From NCBI GenBank assembly GCA_963801035.1, contig CAWDDF010000004.1:248001-312000 (forward strand): a stretch of 64,000 bases of DNA, read 5' to 3'. The DNA is from JACCZX01 sp963801035. Lineage in GTDB: Bacteria; Pseudomonadota; Gammaproteobacteria; Burkholderiales; Burkholderiaceae_F. The position numbers and the translations under genes were made by a program. Shown here piece after piece: positions 46,243 to 56,451 of the stretch (position 1 is the stretch's first letter; each line of letters opens with the position of its first letter). The notes under the pieces were generated by a model. That model was not told the DNA's origin. It was given only the letters and a program-made list of their open reading frames with translations, and ran no database searches.

Positions 46243-49158
46243 TTACTCCTGGTCTCGCGAAGAGGCCGGCCTGCTCGTCTCGCGTTGAGCCGCCCTCGCG
46301 GCGCGAGGCGGGCGATTTCCGGCCAGCTCTGCACGAGGCCGTTGTAGGCGAGCGCCTCGGCCGCGCGCTTCTTTCGCTCGCAGAGCGTGTAGAGGCGGTA
46401 GGCGAGCTCGCGGGCGATTTCGGCCTTGCGCCAAGCTTGGCGACGAGCTCGGCGGCCGCGCTTTCGCCGCCGCTCTCGAGCGCTCGGATCAGGTGATGGA
46501 CAATCTCCCACGCGGTGAGGCGCGCGTCGGTGGCCGGGTCCCAGTCGGCAGGCAGCTCCTCGGGCTTAAGCAGCCGCACCTTGCCACGCTTCGATTCGAG
46601 AATGCCGGCCTCGCCACCATGCCTGCGACGCTAGTGTTCTTGGACTTCGAGAGCTGCTCGGCCACGCCGTACTCGCCCTCGGCGAAGCCGTACTGCTCGA
46701 ACCAGGCAGCGCCCAGCGGCTGTCGGCGTCGAAGTCGCCCTCCTGCTCGGCCAGTGCTTCGTCGAGCGTCTGGTTGATGAGCGCCAGCGCTTCGCGCACG
46801 GTGAGCGGCTTGCCCTCGGCATCAAGCACCTTGGCGTAGCGGGTGTAGACCGCCATGCCCGGGCCGATGGCCGCCTGCGCGAGATCCACCGGCGCAATGT
46901 TGCCGCGCTGGAGGTGGGCGAGCGCTGCGGGCAGCTCGGCCTTGAGCGCGGTGACGAACTCGCGGCGCGTGGCGGTAGGCGCGTCGGCGGCGCGCTTGCG
47001 GCAGACGAGAACGATGCTGGAGGCGAGGGCGTTGGTCCGATGCCGATCATGCGATTGCCGCAGCTCGGTCCGCATCGGCCAAGTGCCGCTGATCGCGAAG
47101 CCAGCCTGGATGACTGCATCCAGAAATGTGTCCCAGCCGGTGCTGGTCGTGCCGTCAGCGCTCGTCGCTTCCGCTTGCTTAAAGGCGTAGTAGATGGTGA
47201 CCGGGAAAGCCGGGTGCGCTTGCTCGGCGAGGCGATGCATCGCCTGCGTCATCCCGTCGAGAAAGAATGCCTCCGCCTTCTCCTTGCTGCCATGGCGATA
47301 GGGCGTGGCGACCAGCTCTTCGGCCTTGGGCACTGCGAGCGTGGCGAAGAGGTCGGGGAAGACTGGCCTCAGCGAGCGGCGCAGCCAGACATAGAAGAAG
47401 TCGGATAGGTCTGCATAGCCGATGTTGTCGTAGTAGGGCGGATCAGTGGAGACGACTCGTCGCTGGCTGAGACTGCGACCGTGCGCATCTGCCTGCTGCG
47501 CGCTACCGCGCCTAGCACCGAGGATAGGCAATCGCAATGGCACTTCAGCGATCTAGCGACTGTTGCGTCGAAGTCTGCCGCCAGACTCGCTAAAGGGATT
47601 GGTTTCGGCGAAGTCCCACGTCATCGGAAGCGCTTGTCGGCCGAAAGTGACTGTGCATGTGCTCGCTCTCATTCGCCTGGATCATCCCAGACGCACAGCG
47701 TTGACGCGTAGTCCGCCAGCTTGCTCGACGCGCCAACGCCAAGATACACACCCACCGCATCGGCATAGGCTGTCGCGCCGGCGCCACCGTCGCGCAGAGG
47801 CTTGCCGTCGTCGGCGAGGCCAGCGGCGAGGCATCGCGCTTCACCCGCTCGCGCGCTTCCTGCACCAGATCGGAGAAGGTCGTCAGCGCCACGAGCTGGC
47901 GAGGGGTGAAGAGGTCGCCGCCACTTCGTCAGGCCGTAGGGCTGCACCCGGAAACCGAGTGCCTGCTCGGAAGATCGTCGACATCTGGCTTCCACGCGGC
48001 TTCGCACTCAGCGCGACCGCCTCCATCTCCGGGGTCGGCGCGAGATACACCCGCCCACGGTCGCCTTCGGCGACGATCGCCATCAGCCGCGCGCCCATGC
48101 GTCCGGCCTTGCCCTCGGCTTTGATGTACTCGCCAGCGATCGGCGTACCCGACATCAGGCAGCGAAAGTTCGCCCCTCGCAGAGCTTGGTGCCGTTCTTC
48201 GCCGCCTCCGCGTCCTTCGGCTTGCCCACCTTCACCGTGAAGCGGTAGCCGCCGCTCTCGATCACGGCTCGACATATGCTTCCTTGCCTGCCTTGGTAGA
48301 GAGCATGAAGGTCGAGGCGAGCGGCACGTCGACCTGCGCGAAGGCCGGGTTCGGGCTCTTCACCGTGCGCGCCCAGAGCCAGGCGATCACGGTGAGCTTC
48401 TTGCCGACGTACGGCTTCAGGTCCGGCCGCTCCTTCGCCATCTCGGCGGTGACCTCGACCTTCGGGTAGAGATGGCCGATGCGCTTCTCGGCCTCGTCGC
48501 GCATCCACTGGCCGTAGTAGCGCACGTCCTCGGCGAGCCCCTGCGCGCCCTTCCACTCCGGTCGATGAGCGCTCTTGCTCCTTGCGCGCCTCGGGGTTCA
48601 CCGGCGGCTTGCCGGCGAACTTCGGCGGGATCTCGATCATCGCCTTGTTGATCAGCACCGCCACCGGGTTCAGGTCGCTGGCGTAGCTCTCGAGTCCCAG
48701 CCGCTGCGCCTCCAGCGGTAGCGCGCCGCCGCCGGCGAACGGATCGTGGAAGGCGGGCAGCTTCGTTGCGGTCGAACAGCTCCTTCGGCGCGCGGATGGT
48801 CGGCGTTCTCGGCGCAGGCGCGCGCCAGCTCTGCCCAGATCTCGTCGCGCGCCGCCTGCAGCACCGTCTCGTTGGTCGTGTTCTCCCACTAGCACCAGAT
48901 CTTCGATGATGCGGAACAGCCGCTGCCGCTCCTTCTCCTGCTTCTTCTCGGTCGGGAAGAGATCCGGATGCGCCGACGGGTCGTCCACCATCTGCGCGAA
49001 GATCACTGCCCGCGCCGCCGCCAAGCGGCCGCCGCGCCCACCACAGATGCAGCGTGCTCGGGTGCCCGTGCCGGATCGACTTCTCCCGCGCCGAGGCTTT
49101 GTTGATCGCGTCGAGCGGCAGCGCGACTTCGATGAGCTTCTTGCGCGTATTGCGTCAT
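46243..49158 (-). pseudogene. DUF1156 adenine-specific DNA methyltransferase, copy A (many frameshifts)
   Basis: About 970 residues if rebuilt. It starts at ATG 49158 (MTQYA, then KKLIEVALPLDAIN after an immediate one-base slip) and ends SSRDQE at 46243. Methyltransferase motif I is DPFAGGGALPLEA (about 48725-48745) and motif IV is DPPYY (47430-47444), as in N6-adenine amino-methylases. Segments such as FAQMVDDPSAHPDLFPTEKK are diagnostic of the family. At least eight frame breaks are visible. Its start overlaps the end of copy B as ATGA. The family is found with DUF499 and SNF2 helicases in defence islands and should mark host DNA as self. Confidence 0.82.
46290..47035. repeat. Copy A of a ~740-bp near-identical direct repeat (DUF1156 3' end)
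   Basis: The part encoding the C-terminal 250 residues of methylase A is almost the same, base for base, as 49222-49960 in methylase B. Similarity drops sharply upstream of about 47035. Confidence 0.8.
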
Positions 49159-51900
49159 GCGTCTTCCTCGCCCGCGAACAGACCCGCTTGACTGAGCCTC
49201 TATGGCGGCTGCAGTTGCCCTCACTGCGCGAGGCGGGCGATCTCCGGGCCAGCTCTGGACGAGGCCGTTGTAGGCGAGCGCCTCGGCCGCGCGCTTCTTG
49301 CGCTCGCAAAGCGTGTAGAGGCGATAGCGAGTTCGCGGCGCGACTTCGGCCTTGGCACCGAGCTTGGCGACGAGCTCGGCGGCCGCGCTTTCGCCGCCGA
49401 CTCCAGCGCGCGGATCAAGTGGTGAACAATCTCCCACGCGGTCAGGCGCGGGTCGGAGGTAGGATCCCAGGCGGCGGGAAGCTCCTCGGGCTTCAGCAGC
49501 CGCACTTTGCCGCGCTTCGATGAAGGATGCCGGCCTCGACCATGCCAGCGACGCTAGTGTTCTTCGACTTGGAGAGCTGCTCGGCCACACCGTACTCACC
49601 CTCGGCGAAGCCTGACTGCTCGAACCAGGTCAGCGCCCAGCGGCTGTCGGCGTCGAAGTCGCCCTCCTGCTCGGCAAGCGCTTCGTCGAGCGTCTGGTTA
49701 ATGAGCGCCAGTGCCTCGCGCACGGTGAGCGGCTTACCCTCGGCGTCGAGCACCTTGGCGTAGCGGGTATAGACCGCCATCCCGGACCGATGGCCGCCTG
49801 CGCGAGGTCCACCGGCGCGATGTTGCCGCGCTGGAGGTGGGCGAGCGCCACGGGCAGCTCGGCTTTGAGCGCGGTGACGAACTCGCGGCGCGTGGCGGTG
49901 GGCGCGTCAGCGGCGCGCGGGCGGCAGACGAGGACGATGCTGGAAGCGAGGGCGTTGGCGTCAATACTCCGAGGCCGGTTCGCGTGCTCGGTCCGCATGG
50001 GCCAAGTTCCAGTGATTGCCCATTGAGAATTGATGAGAGCTTGCAGCATTCGCTCCCACCCACTGGAAACTACGCCGCCCGCGTCCGTGGTCTCCTCTTG
50101 CTTGAAAGCATAGAAAATCGTCGCGGGATATTCGTCACTGGCGGCGTCATACATGAGGCGGAAGACCAATCCCAGTTGGTCGTAAAAGAACTCGCGCGCG
50201 GTTGTGCGATCGCCGCCATGACGCGACGGATCCGAGATGATCTCCTCGTCCTTGGGTACAAGTACGGTCCGAAAAACATCGGGATAGACGTTGATCAGGA
50301 CACGCCGCAGCCAAATGTAGAAAAAATCGGAGAGGTCCGCGTATCCGATGTTGTCGAAGTACGGTGGGTCGGTGGAGAACATGTACTTGCCGGGCGGCAG
50401 GTCGAGTAATGCAGAGTTGCCATGAAAAACACGCCCAAGGCCTGGCTTGCCGGGCAAGCAATCGAGTGCCGTCTGAGGATACTTACAGCAAGTACCCCAG
50501 CCGCCCGTTCGAATCGGCGAGTGGATTCGTTTCGGCGAAGTCCCACATCATCTGAACAGTCTGCTTGTCGAATGTCGGCTATGCCTTCGATGGGCGCTCC
50601 GTGTGAGCAAACCATCTAACCAGCGCGTTGTTGGTCTGAACGAGCCGATCGAAGAAGATCGCCAGGTATAGAGAAACAGCATTCACGTAATCCGGGTCTT
50701 CAGCGGCGTCCCTCCTTACTTCTTCAAGAGTCTCGTGGAGCGATGTAGCGAAGAAGGACAAAGCAGCGAGCTGCCAGAGGAAGGAACAGGTCTCGGTGTG
50801 ACTTCAATCCGTAGTTCTGAACTCGGAATCCAAGCCCAGCATACTTGGGAGCAACGTCTCTGGCGCCCATTCTGGATGCACAGACATCGCGCTGGCTCCG
50901 TGCTCAGCCGTAGCTGTGTGGAAGTTCATCGATGCGCCAGTCTTGGTCACGTACGCGTTCATTTGAAAGCCCATCTTTCCTTGCGCGACCCTGGTCCCGA
51001 AGAGCGGCGAATGGAACGGGCGTATGGCATCTTGGACAAATGGCTCCAGTGTCGTTTAGTGGCGGACTGTCGGGCTCACTTGCCGTGCCAACGATGATCT
51101 CGAAAGCAATGCGGCCAGTCGTCGCGTCGCGGTCCTGGACGCGCAGAAAGGCGCGAGACTTTTTCGTCTTGGAGAGCCACAGCGAACTCAGCAATGGGAT
51201 CGCGGCACTGCATGCCGGATTTGGACACTCAGCGGTTCGGCACCATAGCCAAGCAATTGGAGTAGATGATCCCGAATACGTCCCCGCGTAAATTCGGCCC
51301 ACCTGGTCACGCGCGCGTTCAATAATGCGTTTCGAGTAATGCGCAAGATTCGGAGCGAAACCCGTCGGAACCCAGGGGTGTCGGCAAGGAGTTGAGGCCA
51401 CCATTTGGTCCAATGGGACGATGACCATTTACGACGTGCGGCACTTCCACAAGAGCCTTTGAAATGGCCACCGCAATTGGGTTCAGGTCGCATCCGACGG
51501 CATTCAAGCCGAGCCGTAACGCCTCTAGTGGAATCGTGCCGGAGCCGCAAAACGGAGTCCGCGACCGTTGGAGCCTCACCGTGCGCCGAGTGTGCAATCT
51601 CACTCCTAGCCGCCCCTAACACAGCCTCGTCGTCATTCGCCTCCCAGGCAACTAGTCGCTCGATCAGGCTAAAAAGTTCTTGACGCTTCGTCTCCGCTTC
51701 CTCGACTGGCAGATACTCTCCGGGGTCATCCACTAGAGACGCGAACGCGACGGCGCGGCATGCCCGCGAGAGGTCGCCGGGCCCACCGAAGCGTGCAGAT
51801 TCGAGGGCGTGCCAACATGGATCATCTTCTCAGCGGCCGAAGCACGATTGATGGCGTCCAGCGGCAACGCCACTTCGATAAGTTTCTTGTTAGCCTTCAT
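49155..51900 (-). pseudogene. DUF1156 adenine-specific DNA methyltransferase, copy B (many frameshifts)
   Basis: ATG 51900 begins MKANKKLIEVALPLDAINRAS, the family start. Motif I here is PFCGSGTIPLEALRLG (about 51530), and motif IV is DPPYF (50357-50371), both differing from copy A. The end is best read as AGLFAGEEDA with its TGA overlapping the ATG of copy A. Frame breaks are numerous (for example near 51800, 51590, 51300, 50470, 49800). Its central region is clearly divergent from copy A while its C-terminus is nearly identical, so the two probably differ in sequence specificity or in partner contacts. Confidence 0.8.
49222..49960. repeat. Copy B of the ~740-bp near-identical direct repeat (DUF1156 3' end)
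   Basis: Pairs with 46290-47035. The spacing of about 2.9 kb equals one methylase gene. Recombination between them would delete one methylase and leave a single chimeric gene. Confidence 0.8.
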
Positions 51901-51995
51901 TCCACGTCTTTTTCGTTCGCCTCGATATCCGAGTCTGCCGTCGCCCCTGGTGTGCCAGGTCTGCTACCGCCGAGCTTGCTACCGCGCGAGAACGG

Positions 51996-54900
51996 TCATG
52001 AAGGCTCACCTGCGCGCCGTAACAGGTCGGCAAACGGAAAATTCACGCTCGCTCCATTGAAGTCGGTAGTTACGCCGCTCCGCTCGAAGGGTCGTCGAAG
52101 GTAGTGCACGCGGTGACGCTCACTATCTAAGAACTCGACAAAGGCGAGGATGAAGTCATCCGGCTTGTTGAAGCTATAGAGAATCTCGTTCTTCGTAACC
52201 GTGACAGTGTCCGCTCCGGACACGCGACCCTTCACCTCGATGAAACGCAACCGTCCCGTATCAGGAATGCGACTCTCAATGTCGTACCCGAGCTTGTCGA
52301 ACTCGCGGTCGGTGGGCTGGAAGCCCAAAGCGCGCTCGACCTCCATCACGATGGCACGTGCGCGTGCCGCCGATACCTGAGTGTCGACGGGATGCATGTG
52401 CGCGCGACCCGTGACCGCCGCGATGAGCCCCAGCGGAACGACCACGAGTCCGCCGAGCACGACCGGCGGCAGAGCTGAAATCTGCGCCTCACGATCGAGT
52501 TCGGCGAGACGTCTTTGCAGCCTCGCTTGCAGATCGTCGGCGCGACGACGAGCCTCCTGCGAGTTAAGACGCGCACCGGCCGCACCGTTTTGCTCCCGCA
52601 GCTTCAGCTGCTCAGCGCGATGATCCCAATATGTAATTTCCTTGGTCAGCCGGTCTTTCACAGCGGCGCGGGTCTTCTCAATCCAAGCCAGCCTACGGCC
52701 GCGCACCTCGGCGATGTGCTCGGGCACGACATGCGCGATCGCATGGTGCTGCGCCTTCTGCTCCAGACCGCCCGTGATCCAAGCGCATTCAGACCTGGCG
52801 AGCAGGTCAGCAACCGCGGGGTCGCCCTCAGTGAGAGGACGGTAGTCGAGGTAGGGTGCGTAATGCAGATGGCGGGTGTGACCTTCAGCATCCATCTCGA
52901 CGTACAACATCCGACGCGAAACGGTACGGCGCTCGCCGGAAGGCAGAAGGCTCGCGTCCTGAATTGCATGCTCAAGGGTAAAGAGCACACGCGGGCTCGT
53001 ACCAAGGTCGCGCTCATCGACAAGCACCGTGCCTCGCTTCAGCAGATCACGGTGCCGCTCGAGGGTGAGGTCGAGAGCGGCGTCGAGCAACGGGTGGCCG
53101 GGGCAAACGAAGGCAGCGAGCGGCTGGCTCGGCGGCGCGATCAGATCCTTCTCAAAGGTGATGCGCTCGTAGCGCTCAAGCACGGGATCGCCCACACCAA
53201 TCTGCTGATCGCGATTACGTACCGGAGCGGGGACGTGCGTAACTTCGTAACGCCGCGGCTCGCGTTGGCGGATGCTGCCGCCAAGACGCTTAAACGCCTC
53301 AAGGAAGAATGATTCGATGTAGTGGGGCTGCAGGCGACGCGCATCGGCGCGCTCCATCTCTTCGCGCACGCGCGCCACACGACTCGAATCCATCACGTCG
53401 TGGGCGAGCGCCCGATCTTCGATCAACCCCTCAAGGTGTGGTCGATCTACACCGTGCTCGATGGCGTGCGTGAGCCGCGCGCGCACTTCGGGCTGATCGC
53501 CGTAGCGGATTGCTTTCAGTAGCAGCTCGCGCAATGTCTTCGGCTCACCTTCGTCTATAAACTGGAGCTTGCCGAGTACGTCGAAGACCTGTCCACCGAG
53601 CGCCTGGCGGGCTTCCTCAAGTTTCTCCAGCAGTCGGCGATAGACATCGCCTTCGCGGGTTTCCTCAGCGACAAGGTTCCACAGGTGGCAGACCTCGGTC
53701 TGTCCGATGCGGTGGATGCGGCCGAAGCGCTGCTCCAAGCGATTTGGATTCCAGGGTAAGTCGTAGTTCACCATCAGGTGAGCGCGCTGCAAATTGATGC
53801 CTTCGCCGGCAGCATCGGTGGCGAGCAATACTTGTACTTCCGGATCATGAAGAAAGCTGGTCTGCGCTTTGCGCCGCTCTTCGCGACCCATGCCGCCGTG
53901 TATTAGCACTACTGCCTGCGGGCGACCGAGCAGCGAGCCGATCTGTCGCTCAAGGTAGTTAAGCGTGTCGCGATGCTCGGTGAAGAGGACGAGCTTCTGG
54001 CGCGGCGAAGGACTGGGCTTCGGAATGACGCCGGCGCCATAGGGCACTGTGGGCTCGGCGATCATGTCACCCGGCGCAGTTGGTGTGAAGATCTCGCCCA
54101 GCAAGTGCGCGAGCTCGCGCCACTTGGTGTCCTTGCCACTGCGGCGCACTTCCGCGGCTAGCGACTCGAGGCGCGCAAGAGTCGTGATTTCGATCTTCAG
54201 TTCGGCGAGCGTCGCCGCGGCCGTCGCCTGATCAAGAATCTCCGCCTCGGCAGCCTCGACTTCGTTCTCGGGAGCCTCTTCGAGATCTTCGACATCGTCG
54301 GCGTCGAGGACGGGACCCGACAATTCAGGAGGAGTGAGCGTTGCGCCGCGCTGTAGGAGTTCTAACTCGCGACACCGTTTCTCCAGGCGCTCACGTCGGC
54401 GGCGAAGCGACTGATAGATGGCCTCAGGCGACGAAGCAAGGCGCCGCTGCAAAATAGTGAGCGCGAAGCCGACCGTACCCGCCCGCTTGTCGTTCTCGAG
54501 CGCCTCGGCGCGGTTGAATTCCTCCCGCACGTAGTCGGTTACTTCCTTGTAGAGCCGCGTCTCGGCGTCGGACAGCTTGTATGGAACCGTGTAGGCGATG
54601 CGCTCGGGGAAAAGCGGCCGACCGTCGAACTTAAGCAGGTTCTCCTTCACCATACGGCGCATAAGGTCGGAGACCTCGACCTTATGCACTCCATCGCGGA
54701 ATTTGCCTTCGAAGCGGTCGCCGTCAAGCAGCGCCAGAAAGAGCTGGAAGTCCTCTTCCTTGCCATTGTGTGGCGTTGCGGTCATCAGCAAGAAGTGGCG
54801 CGTTATCCCCGACAGGAGTTGACCGAGTCGGTAGCGCTTTGTGTACTTGACCTCGCCGCCGAAGAAGGTAGCGGAGAGCTTGTGCGCCTCGTCGCATACG

Positions 54901-55583
54901 ATCAGGTCGTAGCGACAGTCGGAGGCACTCAGCTTCTGTTGTACGTCTTCATTGCGCGACAGCTTATCGAGGCGCGCGATGGCGAGATCGTTCTCGAGGA
55001 ACCAGTTGCCGGTGCGCGCGGCTTCGAGCTTATCGTTGGTAAGGATCTCGAAGGGCAGATGGAAGCGCCTGTGCAGTTCGTCCTGCCACTGCTCGACGAG
55101 GCTGCCGGGGCAGACGATGAGGCAGCGCTTCAGATCGCCGCGCGCGATCAACTCCTTAATGAGCAGTCCAGCCATGATCGTTTTGCCTGCGCCGGGGTCG
55201 TCGGCGAGCAGGAAGCGCAGCGGCTGACGCGGGAGCATCTCCTCGTAAACCGCCGTGATTTGGTGCGGAAGTGGATCCACGAGCGAGGTGTGAACCGCAA
55301 GCACGGGATCGAAGAGGTGGGCAAGGCGGATGCGGTGTGCTTCGGCGACAAGACGAAACAGCGCGCCGTCACCATCAAAGCTCCATGGCCGCCCTGCTTC
55401 GGCGATCTCGAGACGTGGCTCATCGTGCCGATAGAGAATTTCGTCGGCCACGCGGCCGTTCGGCCCGCGATACACGAGGGTCAATGCGTCGGAGCCGTGC
55501 CACCCCACACTCACGACAATGACTAGTGCGTCAGGCAGGATGCCACGAACGGTCGCGTCGGGCTGTAGTTCTTCGAGTTTCAC
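51996..55583 (-). CDS. SNF2-family helicase with C-terminal DUF3883 domain (DrmD/HepA-like)
   Basis: 1,195 residues in one clean frame from a GTG at 55583. RecA-like domain 1 holds Walker A DDPGAGKT at about 128-135 and the DEAH box at 231-234. The helicase C domain around 585-630 has LATDAAGEGINLQ and RLEQRFGRIHRIGQ. A charged helical region follows. Residues about 1070-1170 form a DUF3883 domain (FDKLGYDIESR, FIEVKGR), a PD-(D/E)xK-like fold with an intact Glu-x-Lys. The protein resembles the SNF2 helicase of DISARM class 1 and the helicase that accompanies DUF1156/DUF499 genes. It is the motor of the defence module, immediately upstream of both methylases. Confidence 0.9.
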   Translation of the reverse strand: MKLEELQPDATVRGILPDALVIVVSVGWHGSDALTLVYRGPNGRVADEILYRHDEPRLEIAEAGRPWSFDGDGALFRLVAEAHRIRLAHLFDPVLAVHTSLVDPLPHQITAVYEEMLPRQPLRFLLADDPGAGKTIMAGLLIKELIARGDLKRCLIVCPGSLVEQWQDELHRRFHLPFEILTNDKLEAARTGNWFLENDLAIARLDKLSRNEDVQQKLSASDCRYDLIVCDEAHKLSATFFGGEVKYTKRYRLGQLLSGITRHFLLMTATPHNGKEEDFQLFLALLDGDRFEGKFRDGVHKVEVSDLMRRMVKENLLKFDGRPLFPERIAYTVPYKLSDAETRLYKEVTDYVREEFNRAEALENDKRAGTVGFALTILQRRLASSPEAIYQSLRRRRERLEKRCRELELLQRGATLTPPELSGPVLDADDVEDLEEAPENEVEAAEAEILDQATAAATLAELKIEITTLARLESLAAEVRRSGKDTKWRELAHLLGEIFTPTAPGDMIAEPTVPYGAGVIPKPSPSPRQKLVLFTEHRDTLNYLERQIGSLLGRPQAVVLIHGGMGREERRKAQTSFLHDPEVQVLLATDAAGEGINLQRAHLMVNYDLPWNPNRLEQRFGRIHRIGQTEVCHLWNLVAEETREGDVYRRLLEKLEEARQALGGQVFDVLGKLQFIDEGEPKTLRELLLKAIRYGDQPEVRARLTHAIEHGVDRPHLEGLIEDRALAHDVMDSSRVARVREEMERADARRLQPHYIESFFLEAFKRLGGSIRQREPRRYEVTHVPAPVRNRDQQIGVGDPVLERYERITFEKDLIAPPSQPLAAFVCPGHPLLDAALDLTLERHRDLLKRGTVLVDERDLGTSPRVLFTLEHAIQDASLLPSGERRTVSRRMLYVEMDAEGHTRHLHYAPYLDYRPLTEGDPAVADLLARSECAWITGGLEQKAQHHAIAHVVPEHIAEVRGRRLAWIEKTRAAVKDRLTKEITYWDHRAEQLKLREQNGAAGARLNSQEARRRADDLQARLQRRLAELDREAQISALPPVVLGGLVVVPLGLIAAVTGRAHMHPVDTQVSAARARAIVMEVERALGFQPTDREFDKLGYDIESRIPDTGRLRFIEVKGRVSGADTVTVTKNEILYSFNKPDDFILAFVEFLDSERHRVHYLRRPFERSGVTTDFNGASVNFPFADLLRRAGEPS

Positions 55584-55609
55584 GCAACTATCACCGGGGC
55601 GGAGTTGCG
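55583..55609. promoter_or_regulatory. Inverted repeat at the helicase start codon
   Basis: Perfect 7-bp arms CGCAACT (55583-55589) and AGTTGCG (55603-55609) with a 13-base spacer abut the GTG start of the helicase gene. It could be a repressor site or an RNA hairpin limiting translation initiation. Confidence 0.35.
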
Positions 55610-55898
55610 ATCATCGAAGGCGTAACAGACGAACGAGCAAGCTTGATCGCTGCTGTGAACAGGTGATCAGTTTACCGCAGTGCTGCGCTGTTGACGCATG
55701 GCAGCCGGTTCCCCAACCGAGTTTCCCGCCAATACTAATTGCGGAACGCAGTTGTAGCGGTCGTCTCGTGAAGTTAAGCGCTGAACAAATCGGCGATTGA
55801 CTATTTAATCAATCAAGCGTCGCTTCCACTGTCCAAGTACGACCTCGAATGCCATTCTCTCAACGAGTCCCGCACCATTTCGGCGTTGCAGGACCGCT
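55584..55898. other. 315-bp gap between the GIY-YIG and helicase genes
   Basis: It contains the start-site dyad above. At its far end (55805-55898) is a Glu/Arg-rich frame that could be a frameshifted tail of the GIY-YIG gene. Otherwise no gene or clear promoter was seen; the promoter of the helicase module is expected here or upstream of 56972. Confidence 0.5.
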
Positions 55899-56451
55899 TC
55901 AGTGCGTGCGAAACGTGTTCCATTCGTGGGTGCAAAGTTCGATAGCGGCAAATGCCTCAAAGAGATATAGCTCAAGGGAATTCTCAATTTCGACGAACGC
56001 GACGTCCATGTTGCGCAGATATTTCTGCGCAGAATCAAACGCTGCTTTGAACCTGGGGATCTCCATCACTACCGCCCGCCCGCCCTTTGTTGGCAAACGT
56101 CTTTGCGCGATGGCGTAGACAAGGCTTGCATCAAAGTGTGTCTTGCCAGTGAAGTGTTGCCGTAGTCGAGTAAGTACCTTGCGAGATACCAACGTAGATT
56201 GGTCTGTCCTTCTCGATGAGCACGTAGCAACCGGAGAAGTCTCCTTCACGTTTCAAAGACCGAGCAATCGACACTGGGCCATTGCCAATTTTCGTAAAGA
56301 CGCTTGCCCGCAACGGCTTCTCCATCGCCGTGCGAAGTTGCTTCATGTATGCCGGAAGCACAGTACTCGTGAGCTTGGCGAATGAGTGGGGACACTTGTC
56401 GATGTACATGAGCGTTTTAACGTTGAGTTGAGCGGCTTTGATTGCGGTCAA
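55899..56451 (-). CDS. GIY-YIG-domain protein (one frameshift near 56190)
   Basis: About 183 residues when rebuilt. The start is a TTG at 56451 sharing bases with the upstream stop (TTGA), or ATG 56409. An N-terminal helical region (about 1-65) leads into GCYVLIEKDRPIYVGIS, a GIY-YIG nuclease core with Tyr and the YVG motif. After the frame break the helical remainder (KVLTRLRQHFTGKT, LELYLFEAFAA with a Glu in the expected metal position) ends NTFRTH. The gene may instead run on to 55805 in a third frame. Translational coupling to the RNxxxH gene suggests the two work together. Confidence 0.7.

Noticed and set aside
46290..49960. Insertion sequence or mobile repeat
   Set aside because: The repeats are coding 3' ends of two paralogous genes, without transposase, terminal inverted repeats or target duplications.
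39756..55583. Calling the locus a complete DISARM system
   Set aside because: The SNF2 helicase is DrmD-like, but no DrmA helicase, DUF1998 DrmB or phospholipase-type DrmC was found.
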